Made by a program: the position numbers and the translations under genes. Below the pieces are notes generated by a model. The model was not told where the DNA came from and did not search any database. It saw only the letters and a list, made by a program, of their open reading frames with translations. This document shows, piece after piece, positions 1 through 8,756 of a stretch of DNA of 64,000 bases. Numbering within the stretch: position 1 is the stretch's first letter; each line of letters opens with the position of its first letter. The DNA comes from Candidatus Gastranaerophilales bacterium (GTDB lineage Bacteria > Cyanobacteriota > Vampirovibrionia > Gastranaerophilales > Gastranaerophilaceae). The stretch is taken from the NCBI GenBank assembly GCA_944325065.1, contig CALUYS010000004.1, forward strand, positions 1-64,000, written 5' to 3'.

Positions 1-80
1 TATGAAAGTTCTTAATTATATGACACCTTAACAAGTTTTTCAACTTCATAGTGTTGCGATTGCTTCTTGAATTCACCTAT
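1..80 (+). mobile_element. IS30-family element, 3' end remnant
   Basis: The first 77 bases match the ends of two longer decayed elements at 21306-22175 and 40050-41075, in opposite orientation. Read on the plus strand from base 2 they give MKVLNYMTP, a stop, then QVFQLHSVAIAS. This resembles the C-terminus of IS30-family transposases, which end with an (N)RPRKVLNYLTP-EVF-like stretch followed by an aliphatic tail. The terminal sequence TTGAATTCACC at 67-77 recurs as its reverse complement at 21309-21319. The element continues beyond the left edge, so its full length is unknown, but the internal stop shows that this end is no longer functional. Confidence 0.7.
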
Positions 81-111
81 TTATTTTTATTAATTTTTGT
101 AAATGTTGTTT

Positions 112-141
112 TTGTAAAATAGCAAAAAATAATTTTATAAT
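112..141 (+). promoter_or_regulatory. Possible sigma-70 promoter for the repeat-bearing gene
   Basis: TTGTAA at 112-117 and TATAAT at 136-141 are separated by 18 bases. This would place the transcript start about 50 bases before the ATG at 201. The AT-rich background makes chance matches common, so this is only a plausible assignment. Confidence 0.35.
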
Positions 142-200
142 TTTTATATAAGTAAGCATCTATAGTTAGAATATTTTTTAATTGATAGAGAGGAAAAATT

Positions 201-1349
201 ATGAAAATTAACAAAGTGAGTTTGGGAGTAACAAACAAACAAACAAACAAACAAACAAACAAACAAATAGGAACATGTAAAAGCATGGCTCAAAATGCTT
301 TATTATTTTCAAATATTTCAAAACAAAATAAGACTTCTAACTTAACAACTGATATTATTAACTTAAATAAAATAAATAATATAAGTTTTGGTGGAATTGG
401 CGAATGGAAAAAATGGAAGAGTAAAAATCCGTTGTATGCTTCATTGCTTGACCTACAAGGATATACTGTAACAAATGGTCTATTAGCAACAATACAACCA
501 TCAGTAAGTATTCTTGCCAACAATATTATGCTGTTTTGTGGGTATATGAAAGATAAATTTTGCAACAATTATAAAGACCAGGAAGCAAAAGAAAAATTGG
601 AAATTCCCCCAACAGTTCCTGTTACACTAACAACTATTTTGTCTGCTGCTGAAACTGCATCTACCAATGATGCAATTAAAACAGCTGTCACAACAACAGT
701 TTCATCAGGATTTAATCTTGCTGTTGGAGCAGTTTCAGGAATTATAACAAAATTAAGTGAAGATGCTACAGCAAGATCAGCTCTCACAGTATTTATAATG
801 GAAGCTTATGGTGGAGCGGTGATTTATTATTTAGAAAAAAGACGAAACAATCCTAGCGATGGAGAACCTGGAAACGAAGAACCTTTAAAAGAAACAGAAA
901 AACTACTTGGAGATGATGAAAAATTTAATAAATTTGTAAAAGATATAGGACTTGATTTTTTCTTATTCATATCACCTGAGCTCGCCTCAAGTATAAATAA
1001 TCCAGAAGCTGTGGAAAGATTTTTTGAAAACTTAGATATGAAAAAACTTGAAAATTTTCATACACTTTATGAAAAATATACCCAAATTTATCTTCCAACA
1101 GAAATGGATATAAAAGAAACCATTACAATAAAACTTGACAAAAATGCGAAAAAATTTGTTATATATGATACACTTGAAAATAAAGAACTGCCCAACGTAA
1201 TAAATATTCCAATTCAAACGGAAAAGCAAAAACAAACTGTACATGAATCAACATATACTCAAAAATATAGTACACCTTCTTATTCCTACAAGCAATATAA
1301 TTATAACTCAAACCGTTATAATCAAAATCAAGGAGGGATGTTATGTTAA
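201..1349 (+). CDS. Unknown protein with 5' ACAA repeat tract and NNISFGG motif
   Basis: 382 aa, function not recognised. An AGAGGAAAA ribosome site precedes the ATG. Codons 11-22 are made of nine ACAA units and encode TNKQ three times. The motif NNISFGG at residues 59-65 is followed by a helical, partly hydrophobic middle. This includes a threonine-rich stretch and a possible membrane-interacting segment near residues 150-210. The C-terminus is rich in Y, N, Q and S and ends in GGMLC. An in-frame internal ATG at 285 could give a version lacking the repeat. The stop overlaps the start of the next gene, so the two are probably co-translated. Gain or loss of one ACAA unit would truncate the protein just after the repeat. 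Confidence 0.75.
   Translation: MKINKVSLGVTNKQTNKQTNKQIGTCKSMAQNALLFSNISKQNKTSNLTTDIINLNKINNISFGGIGEWKKWKSKNPLYASLLDLQGYTVTNGLLATIQPSVSILANNIMLFCGYMKDKFCNNYKDQEAKEKLEIPPTVPVTLTTILSAAETASTNDAIKTAVTTTVSSGFNLAVGAVSGIITKLSEDATARSALTVFIMEAYGGAVIYYLEKRRNNPSDGEPGNEEPLKETEKLLGDDEKFNKFVKDIGLDFFLFISPELASSINNPEAVERFFENLDMKKLENFHTLYEKYTQIYLPTEMDIKETITIKLDKNAKKFVIYDTLENKELPNVINIPIQTEKQKQTVHESTYTQKYSTPSYSYKQYNYNSNRYNQNQGGMLC
231..266 (+). repeat. (ACAA)9 tetranucleotide repeat inside a reading frame
   Basis: Nine perfect tandem ACAA units lie in codons 11-22 of the gene starting at 201. In the current frame the reading continues as CAA ATA GGA. One alternative frame reads AAA TAG and the other reaches ATG TAA within five codons. 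Slippage by one unit in either direction therefore abolishes full-length translation. Confidence 0.9.
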
Positions 1350-1900
1350 CAAATAAAATAAATTTATATAATCCTCTTCCTAAAAAAATTAGTTTTAAAC
1401 AAAATGATAATGACAACAAAAATAAAGAGCTTAATGACAAAATCTTTTATGTAAGGGAAAATACAAAAGAAGCAAATAAAATGTTTGATTTTTTATTTGC
1501 GACATTGTTTATAGCATCAACAATGTTTATACCTAATGCAAGTCAAAAAGATAATAAATATAATTTTAGCACTTATCTGGCTTGCTTGACCCCATTTTTA
1601 CTTGTAAATGCTTTTTCTGGTCCTAAACTTTATGGCGAAGAGTATAAAAGAAAAGTACAAAATACTGAACTAAAAAAAGAAAAACCATGGAAATACTTAT
1701 TGACCGGAATAGCACCTGCTTTATTTATAGGTTTGGAGCATATAATGTCATCAGAAAAATCAACTCCAAAAGATGGAATGTATAAAATTGCAGGGGCTGC
1801 AATTGGGGCTATAAGTAGTCTTGCTACTTATTTCTTAAAAAATCAAGCCGTAGAAACTTGCGAAAATGAAGTCAGCAAATATAAATCTCAATTGGCATAA
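1343..1900 (+). CDS. Unknown four-helix membrane protein with early ISFK motif
   Basis: 185 aa, family not recognised. A strong AGGAGGG ribosome site lies inside the end of the preceding gene, and the two frames overlap by 7 bases, which indicates translational coupling. The N-terminus carries KKISFKQ at residues 14-20. About four hydrophobic segments follow: FDFLFATLFIASTMFI, an FSTYLACLTPFLLVNAF segment, YLLTGIAPALFIGLEHI and IAGAAIGAISSLATYFL. Charged loops separate them. The layout of an early [IV]SF motif followed by paired helices resembles the two minus-strand genes at 5697-7314. The gene is convergent with trkH, with only 7 bases between them. Confidence 0.75.
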   Translation: MLTNKINLYNPLPKKISFKQNDNDNKNKELNDKIFYVRENTKEANKMFDFLFATLFIASTMFIPNASQKDNKYNFSTYLACLTPFLLVNAFSGPKLYGEEYKRKVQNTELKKEKPWKYLLTGIAPALFIGLEHIMSSEKSTPKDGMYKIAGAAIGAISSLATYFLKNQAVETCENEVSKYKSQLA

Positions 1901-1907
1901 AAAACTT

Positions 1908-3362
1908 TTAATTTTTGAACTTCCAAAAATCCTTTGAAAATATTGCAATAAAAGGGATGACTTCAAGCCTTCCAATAAGCATATTAGAAGCAAAAATCAG
2001 TTTGGTTAAAGGATGAATTGTCTCAAAACTACCACTTGGACCTATTAACCCAAATCCAAGCCCAACGTTATTTAATGATGACAAAACTCCTGTTGTGGCT
2101 ATTGTCACGTTTCCCTCAAGAATCATCACCAATAATATACTTATTATTAAAATAAGTGCATAAAAACTTATAAAAATAATTATTTGTGTCACTATATCTT
2201 TTGACACAATTTGGTTATTTATTTTTATAGGATAAATGGCATTCGGATGGATAATTTTTTTAATTTCTGTATTTATAAATTTAAAAATTATAAGAAATCT
2301 AACTATTTTTATTCCACCACAAGTAGAACCGGCACAAGCCCCAAGAGCCATCGCTATTAGTAAAATTACTTTAGCAAATTCATTAAATTTTGTATAATCA
2401 AATGATGAAAATCCAGTACTTGATTGAAAAGTAATAACCTGAAATGCCCCATGGGATAATGCTTCAAAAAATGTAAATTTATTAATAAATATTAAACTTA
2501 AAGTTATCAAAAAAATTAATCCTGCAACAATTTTGATATATAACACAAATTCTTCATTTTTAAAAAATAAACTTAATTTTCGTTTATTTAAGACATTATA
2601 CATTAACGAAAAATTTATGCTTGAAATAAACATAAACAAAGTTACAATCCATATTACACTATAAGAGCCATATCCTTGAATACTTAAAGGATTAGAACAT
2701 AAACCACCTGAACTTAAAGATGAAAATGTAATACAACAAGCATCAAATAAAGCAATACCGGACAATTTAAGCATAATAATCTGAATAAATGTAAAAATAA
2801 TATATAAAGTCCACAATGCAGTGGCGGTATTTCTTATCCTTGGAGTCACCTTGTCTTCCGTTGGCCCTGGAGCTTCTGCAAAAAACATTTGCCTTCCTGC
2901 CACTTTGAACTGAGGTAAAATAGCAATAAAGAGAACAATAATCCCCATACCACCAAGCCATTGACAAAATGACCTCCAAAAAAACATTGCTTTGGGATAA
3001 TTAAAATGATTTAAAATAGTAAATCCTGTTGTTGTAGCTGACGAAACAGCTTCAAATGTCGAATCAACAAAATTAAATCCATAAAAATAATATGGAATTG
3101 AAGATATAAGTGAAAATACAACCCAGGATAATAAAACAAGAAAAAGTGCTTCAGATTTTTTTAAATCATTTAAATAATCATTCTTTATAAATTTATTATT
3201 TAAAGCAAAACCAACAACAATTGAAATTATTGAAGCAAATAAAAAAGGTTTTACTGAAAATAAATCATTATAATATAAAGCAACCAATATAGGAATGGAT
3301 ATAACGATACCAACGTATTTACAGATTAACCCAAGAGCATTAAGAATATAAGAAAGTCTCAT
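1908..3362 (-). CDS. trkH: Trk potassium uptake protein, membrane subunit TrkH
   Basis: 484 aa, the usual length for TrkH. It forms the K+-translocating pore of the Trk system in the inner membrane. The four pore-loop signatures of the family are visible in order: SATTTGFTIL, SSLSSGGLCSN, QSSTGFSSF and SSLNNVGLGFG. Each contains the conserved selectivity-filter glycine and is flanked by long hydrophobic helices. The ATG follows the trkA stop by 2 bases, so the pair is one transcription unit with trkA first. No odd features were seen. Confidence 0.95.
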   Translation of the reverse strand: MRLSYILNALGLICKYVGIVISIPILVALYYNDLFSVKPFLFASIISIVVGFALNNKFIKNDYLNDLKKSEALFLVLLSWVVFSLISSIPYYFYGFNFVDSTFEAVSSATTTGFTILNHFNYPKAMFFWRSFCQWLGGMGIIVLFIAILPQFKVAGRQMFFAEAPGPTEDKVTPRIRNTATALWTLYIIFTFIQIIMLKLSGIALFDACCITFSSLSSGGLCSNPLSIQGYGSYSVIWIVTLFMFISSINFSLMYNVLNKRKLSLFFKNEEFVLYIKIVAGLIFLITLSLIFINKFTFFEALSHGAFQVITFQSSTGFSSFDYTKFNEFAKVILLIAMALGACAGSTCGGIKIVRFLIIFKFINTEIKKIIHPNAIYPIKINNQIVSKDIVTQIIIFISFYALILIISILLVMILEGNVTIATTGVLSSLNNVGLGFGLIGPSGSFETIHPLTKLIFASNMLIGRLEVIPFIAIFSKDFWKFKN

Positions 3363-3364
3363 AA

Positions 3365-4708
3365 CTAATCATCCTCAAAAAAATCTTTAACCTTTTGAGC
3401 ATTATCACATGTTGTAAATATAATTAACTTGTCATATTTTCTAAGAAGTGTATTCCCCATAGGAATAATAATACTATTTTTTCTTTCAATTATTGCGATT
3501 AAAGAATTTTGTGGCATTTTTAGATTCATAACTAAAGTATCGTGAAATTTTTCACTCAAGCTGACTTGAAGTATTTCACCTAACCCTTGCTCTACTGTTG
3601 TCAATATTCCTTTATCTGGATCAACAATAGTATGTTTTATTTCATTTATTGCTGCAAATTTAGGTGAAACCGCAACATCAATACCAACTTTTTCAAAAAG
3701 TGCAATATTCGTAGCTTCACTAACTCTTGTTATTATTTTTCTTGCACCAAGCTGTTTTACAAGAAGAGAACATAAAAGATTTTTTTCATCATTATTTGTA
3801 ACACAAACAACAACATCACTGTCACCAACATCTTCATTTTTTAACAATTCCAAATCCTTACCATCTCCATTTAAAACTAGTGTTTTTGGTAAATGTACTG
3901 ATAAAAATTCACATTGTTTCAAATCACGTTCAATAATTTTAGTTTTTATATCAAGTTCTTCTAAACTTTCACCAAGCATAAATCCAACACGTCCACCGCC
4001 AATTATTGTAACGGTTTCAACTTTTTTATTATTTACAATAAAAAACTTAGCAGCTAAAATATCTAAATTATGTGAAATACCCATAAATATTACTTTATCA
4101 TTTAATTTTAAGGTTGTTTCTCCATTTGGTATAAACAACTTATTATCACGTGTTATACCAACAATTAATGTCGATGGAGGAAAATGGCAATCTTTAACTT
4201 TCTTATTTAATATTATTGAATTATTTTTTATACGATATTCAATTAAAGCTGCTTTGCCATATGCAAAATTTTCAATACTTATTGCTTCAGGTGTCGTGAT
4301 TAGTCGAAATATTTGTTGTGTAAGTAAATTTTCAGGTCTTATTACATTATCAATTAAAACTCTTTCATTAAATTCACAACCTTTTAATAAATTTAATGAT
4401 TCAACATAATCTTCATTTGATATAAAACAGACTGTTTGAACATCAGATATATTTTTTACCGAAATACAACTAATAATATTTGTTTCATCACTATTTGTAC
4501 AAGCAATGAATATATCAGCATATTCAATTTGTGCTTTCTTCAATGTTTCTACATTTGAACCTGAACCAAAAATAAAATTTATATCAAGTTTATTAAAATC
4601 TTCTTTTAAATTTTCTTGATTATCAATTATGGTAATATCATGATCTTCAAAAAACTCGGTAGCTATTAAATTCCCTATATCATTTGCACCATATATAACT
4701 ATATTCAT
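3365..4708 (-). CDS. trkA: Trk potassium uptake regulatory subunit TrkA
   Basis: 447 aa, peripheral NAD(H)-binding subunit that gates TrkH. It has the full duplicated TrkA architecture. The first Rossmann RCK-N domain starts YGANDIGNLIA at the N-terminus and is followed by an RCK-C domain. A second nucleotide-binding loop, IIGGGRVGFMLGESL, lies near residue 235, with its own C-terminal RCK-C domain. It is the first gene of a two-gene unit with trkH. The upstream region, shared with a divergent gene, contains TTGCTT and TATAAC spaced 17 apart on this strand, a possible promoter. Confidence 0.94.
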   Translation of the reverse strand: MNIVIYGANDIGNLIATEFFEDHDITIIDNQENLKEDFNKLDINFIFGSGSNVETLKKAQIEYADIFIACTNSDETNIISCISVKNISDVQTVCFISNEDYVESLNLLKGCEFNERVLIDNVIRPENLLTQQIFRLITTPEAISIENFAYGKAALIEYRIKNNSIILNKKVKDCHFPPSTLIVGITRDNKLFIPNGETTLKLNDKVIFMGISHNLDILAAKFFIVNNKKVETVTIIGGGRVGFMLGESLEELDIKTKIIERDLKQCEFLSVHLPKTLVLNGDGKDLELLKNEDVGDSDVVVCVTNNDEKNLLCSLLVKQLGARKIITRVSEATNIALFEKVGIDVAVSPKFAAINEIKHTIVDPDKGILTTVEQGLGEILQVSLSEKFHDTLVMNLKMPQNSLIAIIERKNSIIIPMGNTLLRKYDKLIIFTTCDNAQKVKDFFEDD

Positions 4709-4828
4709 TTCACATAATATCCAATAACCAGCCTATTTTTATTCAATAGTTATAATATAAAAATATCTTAAAAGCAAGAATTGTATCTATATTTTATTTT
4801 TGATACAATTCTATTGAGAAATATATCT

Positions 4829-5710
4829 ATGACTTATTTAAATTTTGAAGAATTAAAAAAAATAAAAAATAGATTAATAGAATTTGTAAGAAGTCTAAAT
4901 ATTGATTTAATTTTAACTTCTAAATCAAAACGTTGTTTAGGTTGTTATATTCAAAAAACAAATTCTTATAAAACAAACATAATAAAAATTTCAGCAAATC
5001 TGTTAGATAAAAAATTTATTGAAGTTTTATCACATGAATTTGCACATTTTGTGCATAATATTATGATTAATACAACTAAAAATAATAATGACAATTTAAG
5101 TTTTTTATTTAACATTGATATGGAAAATTTCGATTTAATAAATATTGTTAATAAAGAATTAATTAATGTTACGTATTATATTGATAAAAATTCTACATTT
5201 GAAAATTTAAATAAAGAAAAAGACAAAGTTAAGAATAAAATTAAAATATTGGAATTATCAATAAAGGAAAAATATCCATATTTTTTAAAATCTAGACCAT
5301 TTTATGAATTTAATAAATATATCAAAAAATCAGAAGCAAGATTTTTACTAAAATATGATAATGTTAGACTAATAACACCATTTTTAAAATGTGAAAAAAA
5401 ACTTTCTATAAATAATATAGATAATGATTTTAAAGATATGCCAATTGAATTTCGGAATTATTTAAGACTTAAATCTCTTACAAAAAAACAAACAAATATA
5501 ACAAAAAAAATTAATAATTTAAAAAAATACTATTATAGTCCAAATGAACTTTTTGCAAGATTTATCGAAGGTATTATTATAGATAATAATTTAATAAAAA
5601 ATATTGCAAATACAACTTATAATCAATTTTATTATCTACTTAAGAATGGATATTATCCATATTTAAATGAATATTTAAGTCTTCTAAAACTAAATATCAA
5701 GCAATATTAG
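4829..5710 (+). CDS. Putative zinc metallopeptidase (HEFAH motif)
   Basis: 293 aa from the ATG at 4829. A longer frame opens with a TTG at 4781, but that extension runs through an inverted repeat (TTGTATC / GATACAA) and lacks a ribosome site, so the ATG is preferred. The sequence SHEFAHFVHN at residues 68-77 has the HExxH zinc-binding signature. A later segment, SPNELFARFIEG, near residue 245 could supply the third glutamate ligand, as in gluzincins and in peptidase domains of polyvalent mobile-element proteins. No signal peptide or membrane segment is evident, so a cytoplasmic or non-classically exported protein is likely. The exact family is not recognised. Its end overlaps the convergent gene by 14 bases. 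Confidence 0.65.
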   Translation: MTYLNFEELKKIKNRLIEFVRSLNIDLILTSKSKRCLGCYIQKTNSYKTNIIKISANLLDKKFIEVLSHEFAHFVHNIMINTTKNNNDNLSFLFNIDMENFDLINIVNKELINVTYYIDKNSTFENLNKEKDKVKNKIKILELSIKEKYPYFLKSRPFYEFNKYIKKSEARFLLKYDNVRLITPFLKCEKKLSINNIDNDFKDMPIEFRNYLRLKSLTKKQTNITKKINNLKKYYYSPNELFARFIEGIIIDNNLIKNIANTTYNQFYYLLKNGYYPYLNEYLSLLKLNIKQY

Positions 5711-6455
5711 CAATATTTTGATTTTGTTTTGAAGAGTTAAAATATCCTTTTTTTCTCATATAATTTGTTACTTTATCTGCTATAGGAAGAGCTATTAATG
5801 TAGAACCAAACTTATACATTAATGTAAAAACAAATATCGACTTAAAGTTTTTTATTCCTGAACATGCATTATCAATAGCTTCTTTTGTTAATTTAGGATT
5901 AGTTTTATTAACTTTTTTATATTGCTCAATTAACTTATCAAATTGTTTGTTTATAATATTATCAATAAACAAAGCACCTACAGTTGGTATAAAAAAAGTT
6001 AATCCTGTATTTACCATTAGTGTTTCTTTTCGTTCTTTAGGAATATTTTTATCTTTTGCTATATTGAAGATTGAACAACTTTGAAGACAGGCAGAAAAAG
6101 CTATCATAAAAGCTTGATTCAACTTCTGTGAATTTGACATTTTCTTACTATCTTTCGGTAGTTTTTTTGAAGCCCAATTTATTATTTTTTTCATAGGTTT
6201 TGTATTTGCCAAAGATATAAAACCATCATCTAATTTATTCCATTTATTTTTACACCAATTTATATAATTTTTTACAATCGGCATTGACTGAAATCCATCA
6301 AGAAATTTATCAAAAACATTTTTATTATCTTTTGCTTTAAAAGATATATTATTATGTTTTTTTATATGTGCCTTGTTATAATATTCCGATATATTATTAT
6401 TTTTATTATAATTATATTGATTATTGGTATATAAACTTATGGTATTATTGCTCAT
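5697..6455 (-). CDS. Unknown membrane protein with NNISFKAK motif
   Basis: 252 aa, function not recognised. A polar, Asn/Tyr-rich N-terminus carries NNISFKAK at residues 35-42. Two hydrophobic regions follow, FMIAFSACLQSCSIFNIA with TGLTFFIPTVGALFIDNII, and then FVFTLMYKFGSTLIALPIA after a charged linker. The order and spacing resemble the upstream gene at 6445-7314, so the two look like distant paralogs. An AGGAG ribosome site sits inside the end of that gene and the frames overlap by 11 bases, indicating coupled expression. Membrane location is inferred from hydrophobicity only. Confidence 0.7.
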   Translation of the reverse strand: MSNNTISLYTNNQYNYNKNNNISEYYNKAHIKKHNNISFKAKDNKNVFDKFLDGFQSMPIVKNYINWCKNKWNKLDDGFISLANTKPMKKIINWASKKLPKDSKKMSNSQKLNQAFMIAFSACLQSCSIFNIAKDKNIPKERKETLMVNTGLTFFIPTVGALFIDNIINKQFDKLIEQYKKVNKTNPKLTKEAIDNACSGIKNFKSIFVFTLMYKFGSTLIALPIADKVTNYMRKKGYFNSSKQNQNIANIA

Positions 6456-7314
6456 TAACTTTTTGCTCCTGGATATTTTTAAAGCTTAATTTATTTTTCA
6501 AATCAGAAATTGAATTTTCAACTATAAATTTTTTTGCTGGATTTTCTAAATATATATTATTTACATTTTTCACATATTTTTGCATATTATTTATATTATT
6601 GTTATTAACATTTTTTATAAGATTCTTATTTTTATCTTTGTTGTTTTTTTTATGGTCTGGGAATAAATATCTCATAGTAGGTGTAATTAAAGCTATGGTT
6701 AAAGCTGATCGGACCGGTATCATTAAAAATTTAGGAATATAATCAACAGTTTTTTTAAAAGCATCAAATTTATTTTTATCTTTTAAATATTGTACATTTG
6801 AAGTTAGTTTTTTCACATAACTAGGATCATTTATTTTTTCCCCAAATTGTTTAACAGCATAAGTTATAGGTAAAATAGTTAGAGTCGATAACCCAAAATC
6901 AACAAATCCTGATACAAAACTTTTAGCTGCTGAATATTGTTTATCTTCTTTTTTTGCACCAGGTGTAGCCATAACAGCAAGAGGTTTTATAGTTAAGGAT
7001 AATAAACAAACAAAAATACTTTCAGTCCATGAAACATCATTCATCCCTTTTAAAAAGTTTGCCAATTTTTCACTTTTTAAAAATCTATCCCATTTTTTGC
7101 CACCGAATGATACATTTTGATTTTTAGCATTAAAAAATCCGCCTTGCGATTTTGCATCCCAGGCGGATTTTATCATACCTATTTTATTTTTATCTACAGA
7201 TACACTATGACCTAAACGTATATTTTGACCCAGTTCATCTCTAAGTGTCCTTCTTGCCATCGTATTAAATCGATGTCGTCCATATAAATTTTTATCACAA
7301 TTTCCAACTTGCAT
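6445..7314 (-). CDS. Unknown membrane protein with QNVSFGG motif
   Basis: 289 aa, function not recognised. An AGGAAG ribosome site precedes the ATG, and a TATAAT box at 7344-7349 may be the promoter. The N-terminal 65 residues are polar and basic and lead into QNVSFGGKKW at residues 66-75. A hydrophobic block follows (SIFVCLLSLTIKPLAVMA and FVDFGLSTLTILPITYAV), then a charged linker and a second block (FLMIPVRSALTIALITPTM). The C-terminal 70 residues are very rich in Asn and Lys. It is the first gene of a two-gene unit with 5697-6455, which appears to be a divergent copy. Confidence 0.7.
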   Translation of the reverse strand: MQVGNCDKNLYGRHRFNTMARRTLRDELGQNIRLGHSVSVDKNKIGMIKSAWDAKSQGGFFNAKNQNVSFGGKKWDRFLKSEKLANFLKGMNDVSWTESIFVCLLSLTIKPLAVMATPGAKKEDKQYSAAKSFVSGFVDFGLSTLTILPITYAVKQFGEKINDPSYVKKLTSNVQYLKDKNKFDAFKKTVDYIPKFLMIPVRSALTIALITPTMRYLFPDHKKNNKDKNKNLIKNVNNNNINNMQKYVKNVNNIYLENPAKKFIVENSISDLKNKLSFKNIQEQKVNEQ

Positions 7315-7413
7315 ATATCTTCCTAATTCAAATGCTTGTTTATATTATAAATCAAACATAAAATATTTTGCTAGTTTTTTTATAACTTCTTAACAAAATT
7401 TCATATTTTTAAT

Positions 7414-8133
7414 CTATTCTTCAATTATATTTGCCTGAAAACCTTGTTGTGCTAATTGATTTACAAGCGTTTGTGCCTTATTTATACTTGCAAAAGAACC
7501 AACCTGAATTACATATACATTATTTATTTTTTTTATAAATGGTGATACCGGTAAATTTGCTTCAAGCAATTTATTCTGAGCTTCAATTGCTGTATTTATA
7601 TCATTATAGGAACCTATATACACTTTTGAAAATGTATTTTTAACTTGCGTTGGCTGTACATTATTATTATTAGATAAGTGTATTTCATTTAATGTATTAT
7701 CTTCTACATTTGATGACAACGGTTTGGGATCCATTGGTAATGAATTATCATTATGAGCACTATCTGCTTGTTCCATAAATTCTATATCACTATTTATATC
7801 ATTAATTTCATTATCATTATCTGACTTATCAATATTCGATTCGTTTTTTTTAAGTTTGTCGATTAGTTGATTACTATTATCCTCAAGTTGAATCCAACGA
7901 AGACGATAATCAACATTTTTTTTATTTACATAATCTATCTCATCTTCAAATTCGTTATCCGATGAAATGTCACCTATTTGTACATCAATATTTGGCGTAA
8001 AAAAATATAAACCAATCGCCATTAATATTAAGGTTAGAGAAAAAGTCTTAAAAAATAAATTTTTAATGTCACTATTTTTTTTCTTATTTAACCTAAAATT
8101 AGGATTCAAATTATTAATATCATTATTCTTCAT
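7414..8133 (-). CDS. SPOR-domain membrane protein
   Basis: 239 aa. A short cytoplasmic N-terminus is followed by one transmembrane helix (TFSLTLILMAIGLYFF, near residues 32-48), a long acidic Asn-rich linker, and a C-terminal SPOR domain of about 75 residues. The domain shows the family pattern YIGSYNDINTAIEAQNKL followed by VYVIQVGSFASINKAQTLVN. SPOR domains bind denuded glycan strands of peptidoglycan, often at the division septum, so a role in cell-wall or division processes is likely. The start overlaps the end of the upstream DUF366 gene by 11 bases. It is the last gene of the long minus-strand run. Confidence 0.85.
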   Translation of the reverse strand: MKNNDINNLNPNFRLNKKKNSDIKNLFFKTFSLTLILMAIGLYFFTPNIDVQIGDISSDNEFEDEIDYVNKKNVDYRLRWIQLEDNSNQLIDKLKKNESNIDKSDNDNEINDINSDIEFMEQADSAHNDNSLPMDPKPLSSNVEDNTLNEIHLSNNNNVQPTQVKNTFSKVYIGSYNDINTAIEAQNKLLEANLPVSPFIKKINNVYVIQVGSFASINKAQTLVNQLAQQGFQANIIEE

Positions 8134-8695
8134 TATAAACCCCTAAAACTTTTGTTGTTGACAGTTTTATATCTTCAATTTCATCAATATAACTTAACAT
8201 CAATTTTTTTGCAAATTCTTCATAATTAGATATACAAGTATCATCAATCAATGATCCAACTTTTATAATTGCCCCTTCACTGACTATATTGATTGCAAAA
8301 TGTATCAATATTGAGGTTAATGATTTTGATGCTATAGAAACAGAGGCTTTTTTATCATTAATAAATATATCATCTCCATTTCTCTTGATATAAATATTGG
8401 GACAATTTTCTCTAATCATCTCAATTGCCTTGACAACAAGCAATCTTTGAAGCAATACACCTTCTAATAAATCAATATTAAATATTTCAACAATAAAATG
8501 TAGCATTTTTTTGCTATAAATAGGACTATTACTTAAAACATCCTCAATATCAACCATATGAGTTAAAGGCACATCACATTCCCCAATAAAACTTATAATC
8601 CCATCGCCCATTTTACCTGTTTTACGATAAATAAAATGCGGTCTTAATTCCTTTCCAGAATATTTTAAATCATCCTTAATAAAATAGCTATACAA
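8123..8695 (-). CDS. DUF366 family protein
   Basis: 190 aa, the usual size of this family, first described in archaea. The diagnostic stretch is GDGIISFIGECDVPLTHMVD followed by a YSKKMLHFIVEIF segment. Later come a RRDG-like KRNGDDIFINDKK element and a serine-rich ASKSLTSILIHF segment. The biochemical function is not established as far as I know. It sits directly downstream of queC (61-base gap), which makes a link to 7-deazaguanine metabolism possible but unproven. The family assignment rests on recalled motif similarity. Confidence 0.7.
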   Translation of the reverse strand: MYSYFIKDDLKYSGKELRPHFIYRKTGKMGDGIISFIGECDVPLTHMVDIEDVLSNSPIYSKKMLHFIVEIFNIDLLEGVLLQRLLVVKAIEMIRENCPNIYIKRNGDDIFINDKKASVSIASKSLTSILIHFAINIVSEGAIIKVGSLIDDTCISNYEEFAKKLMLSYIDEIEDIKLSTTKVLGVYNEE

Positions 8696-8756
8696 TTTAC
8701 TTCCCCATTTATCTTAATTTACATTATATAATAACATTTGAAAAAATATACGTCTA

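Noticed and set aside
231-266. ACAA tract as a CRISPR-like or minisatellite array
   Set aside because: The unit is 4 bases with no spacers; it is a simple in-frame tetranucleotide repeat.
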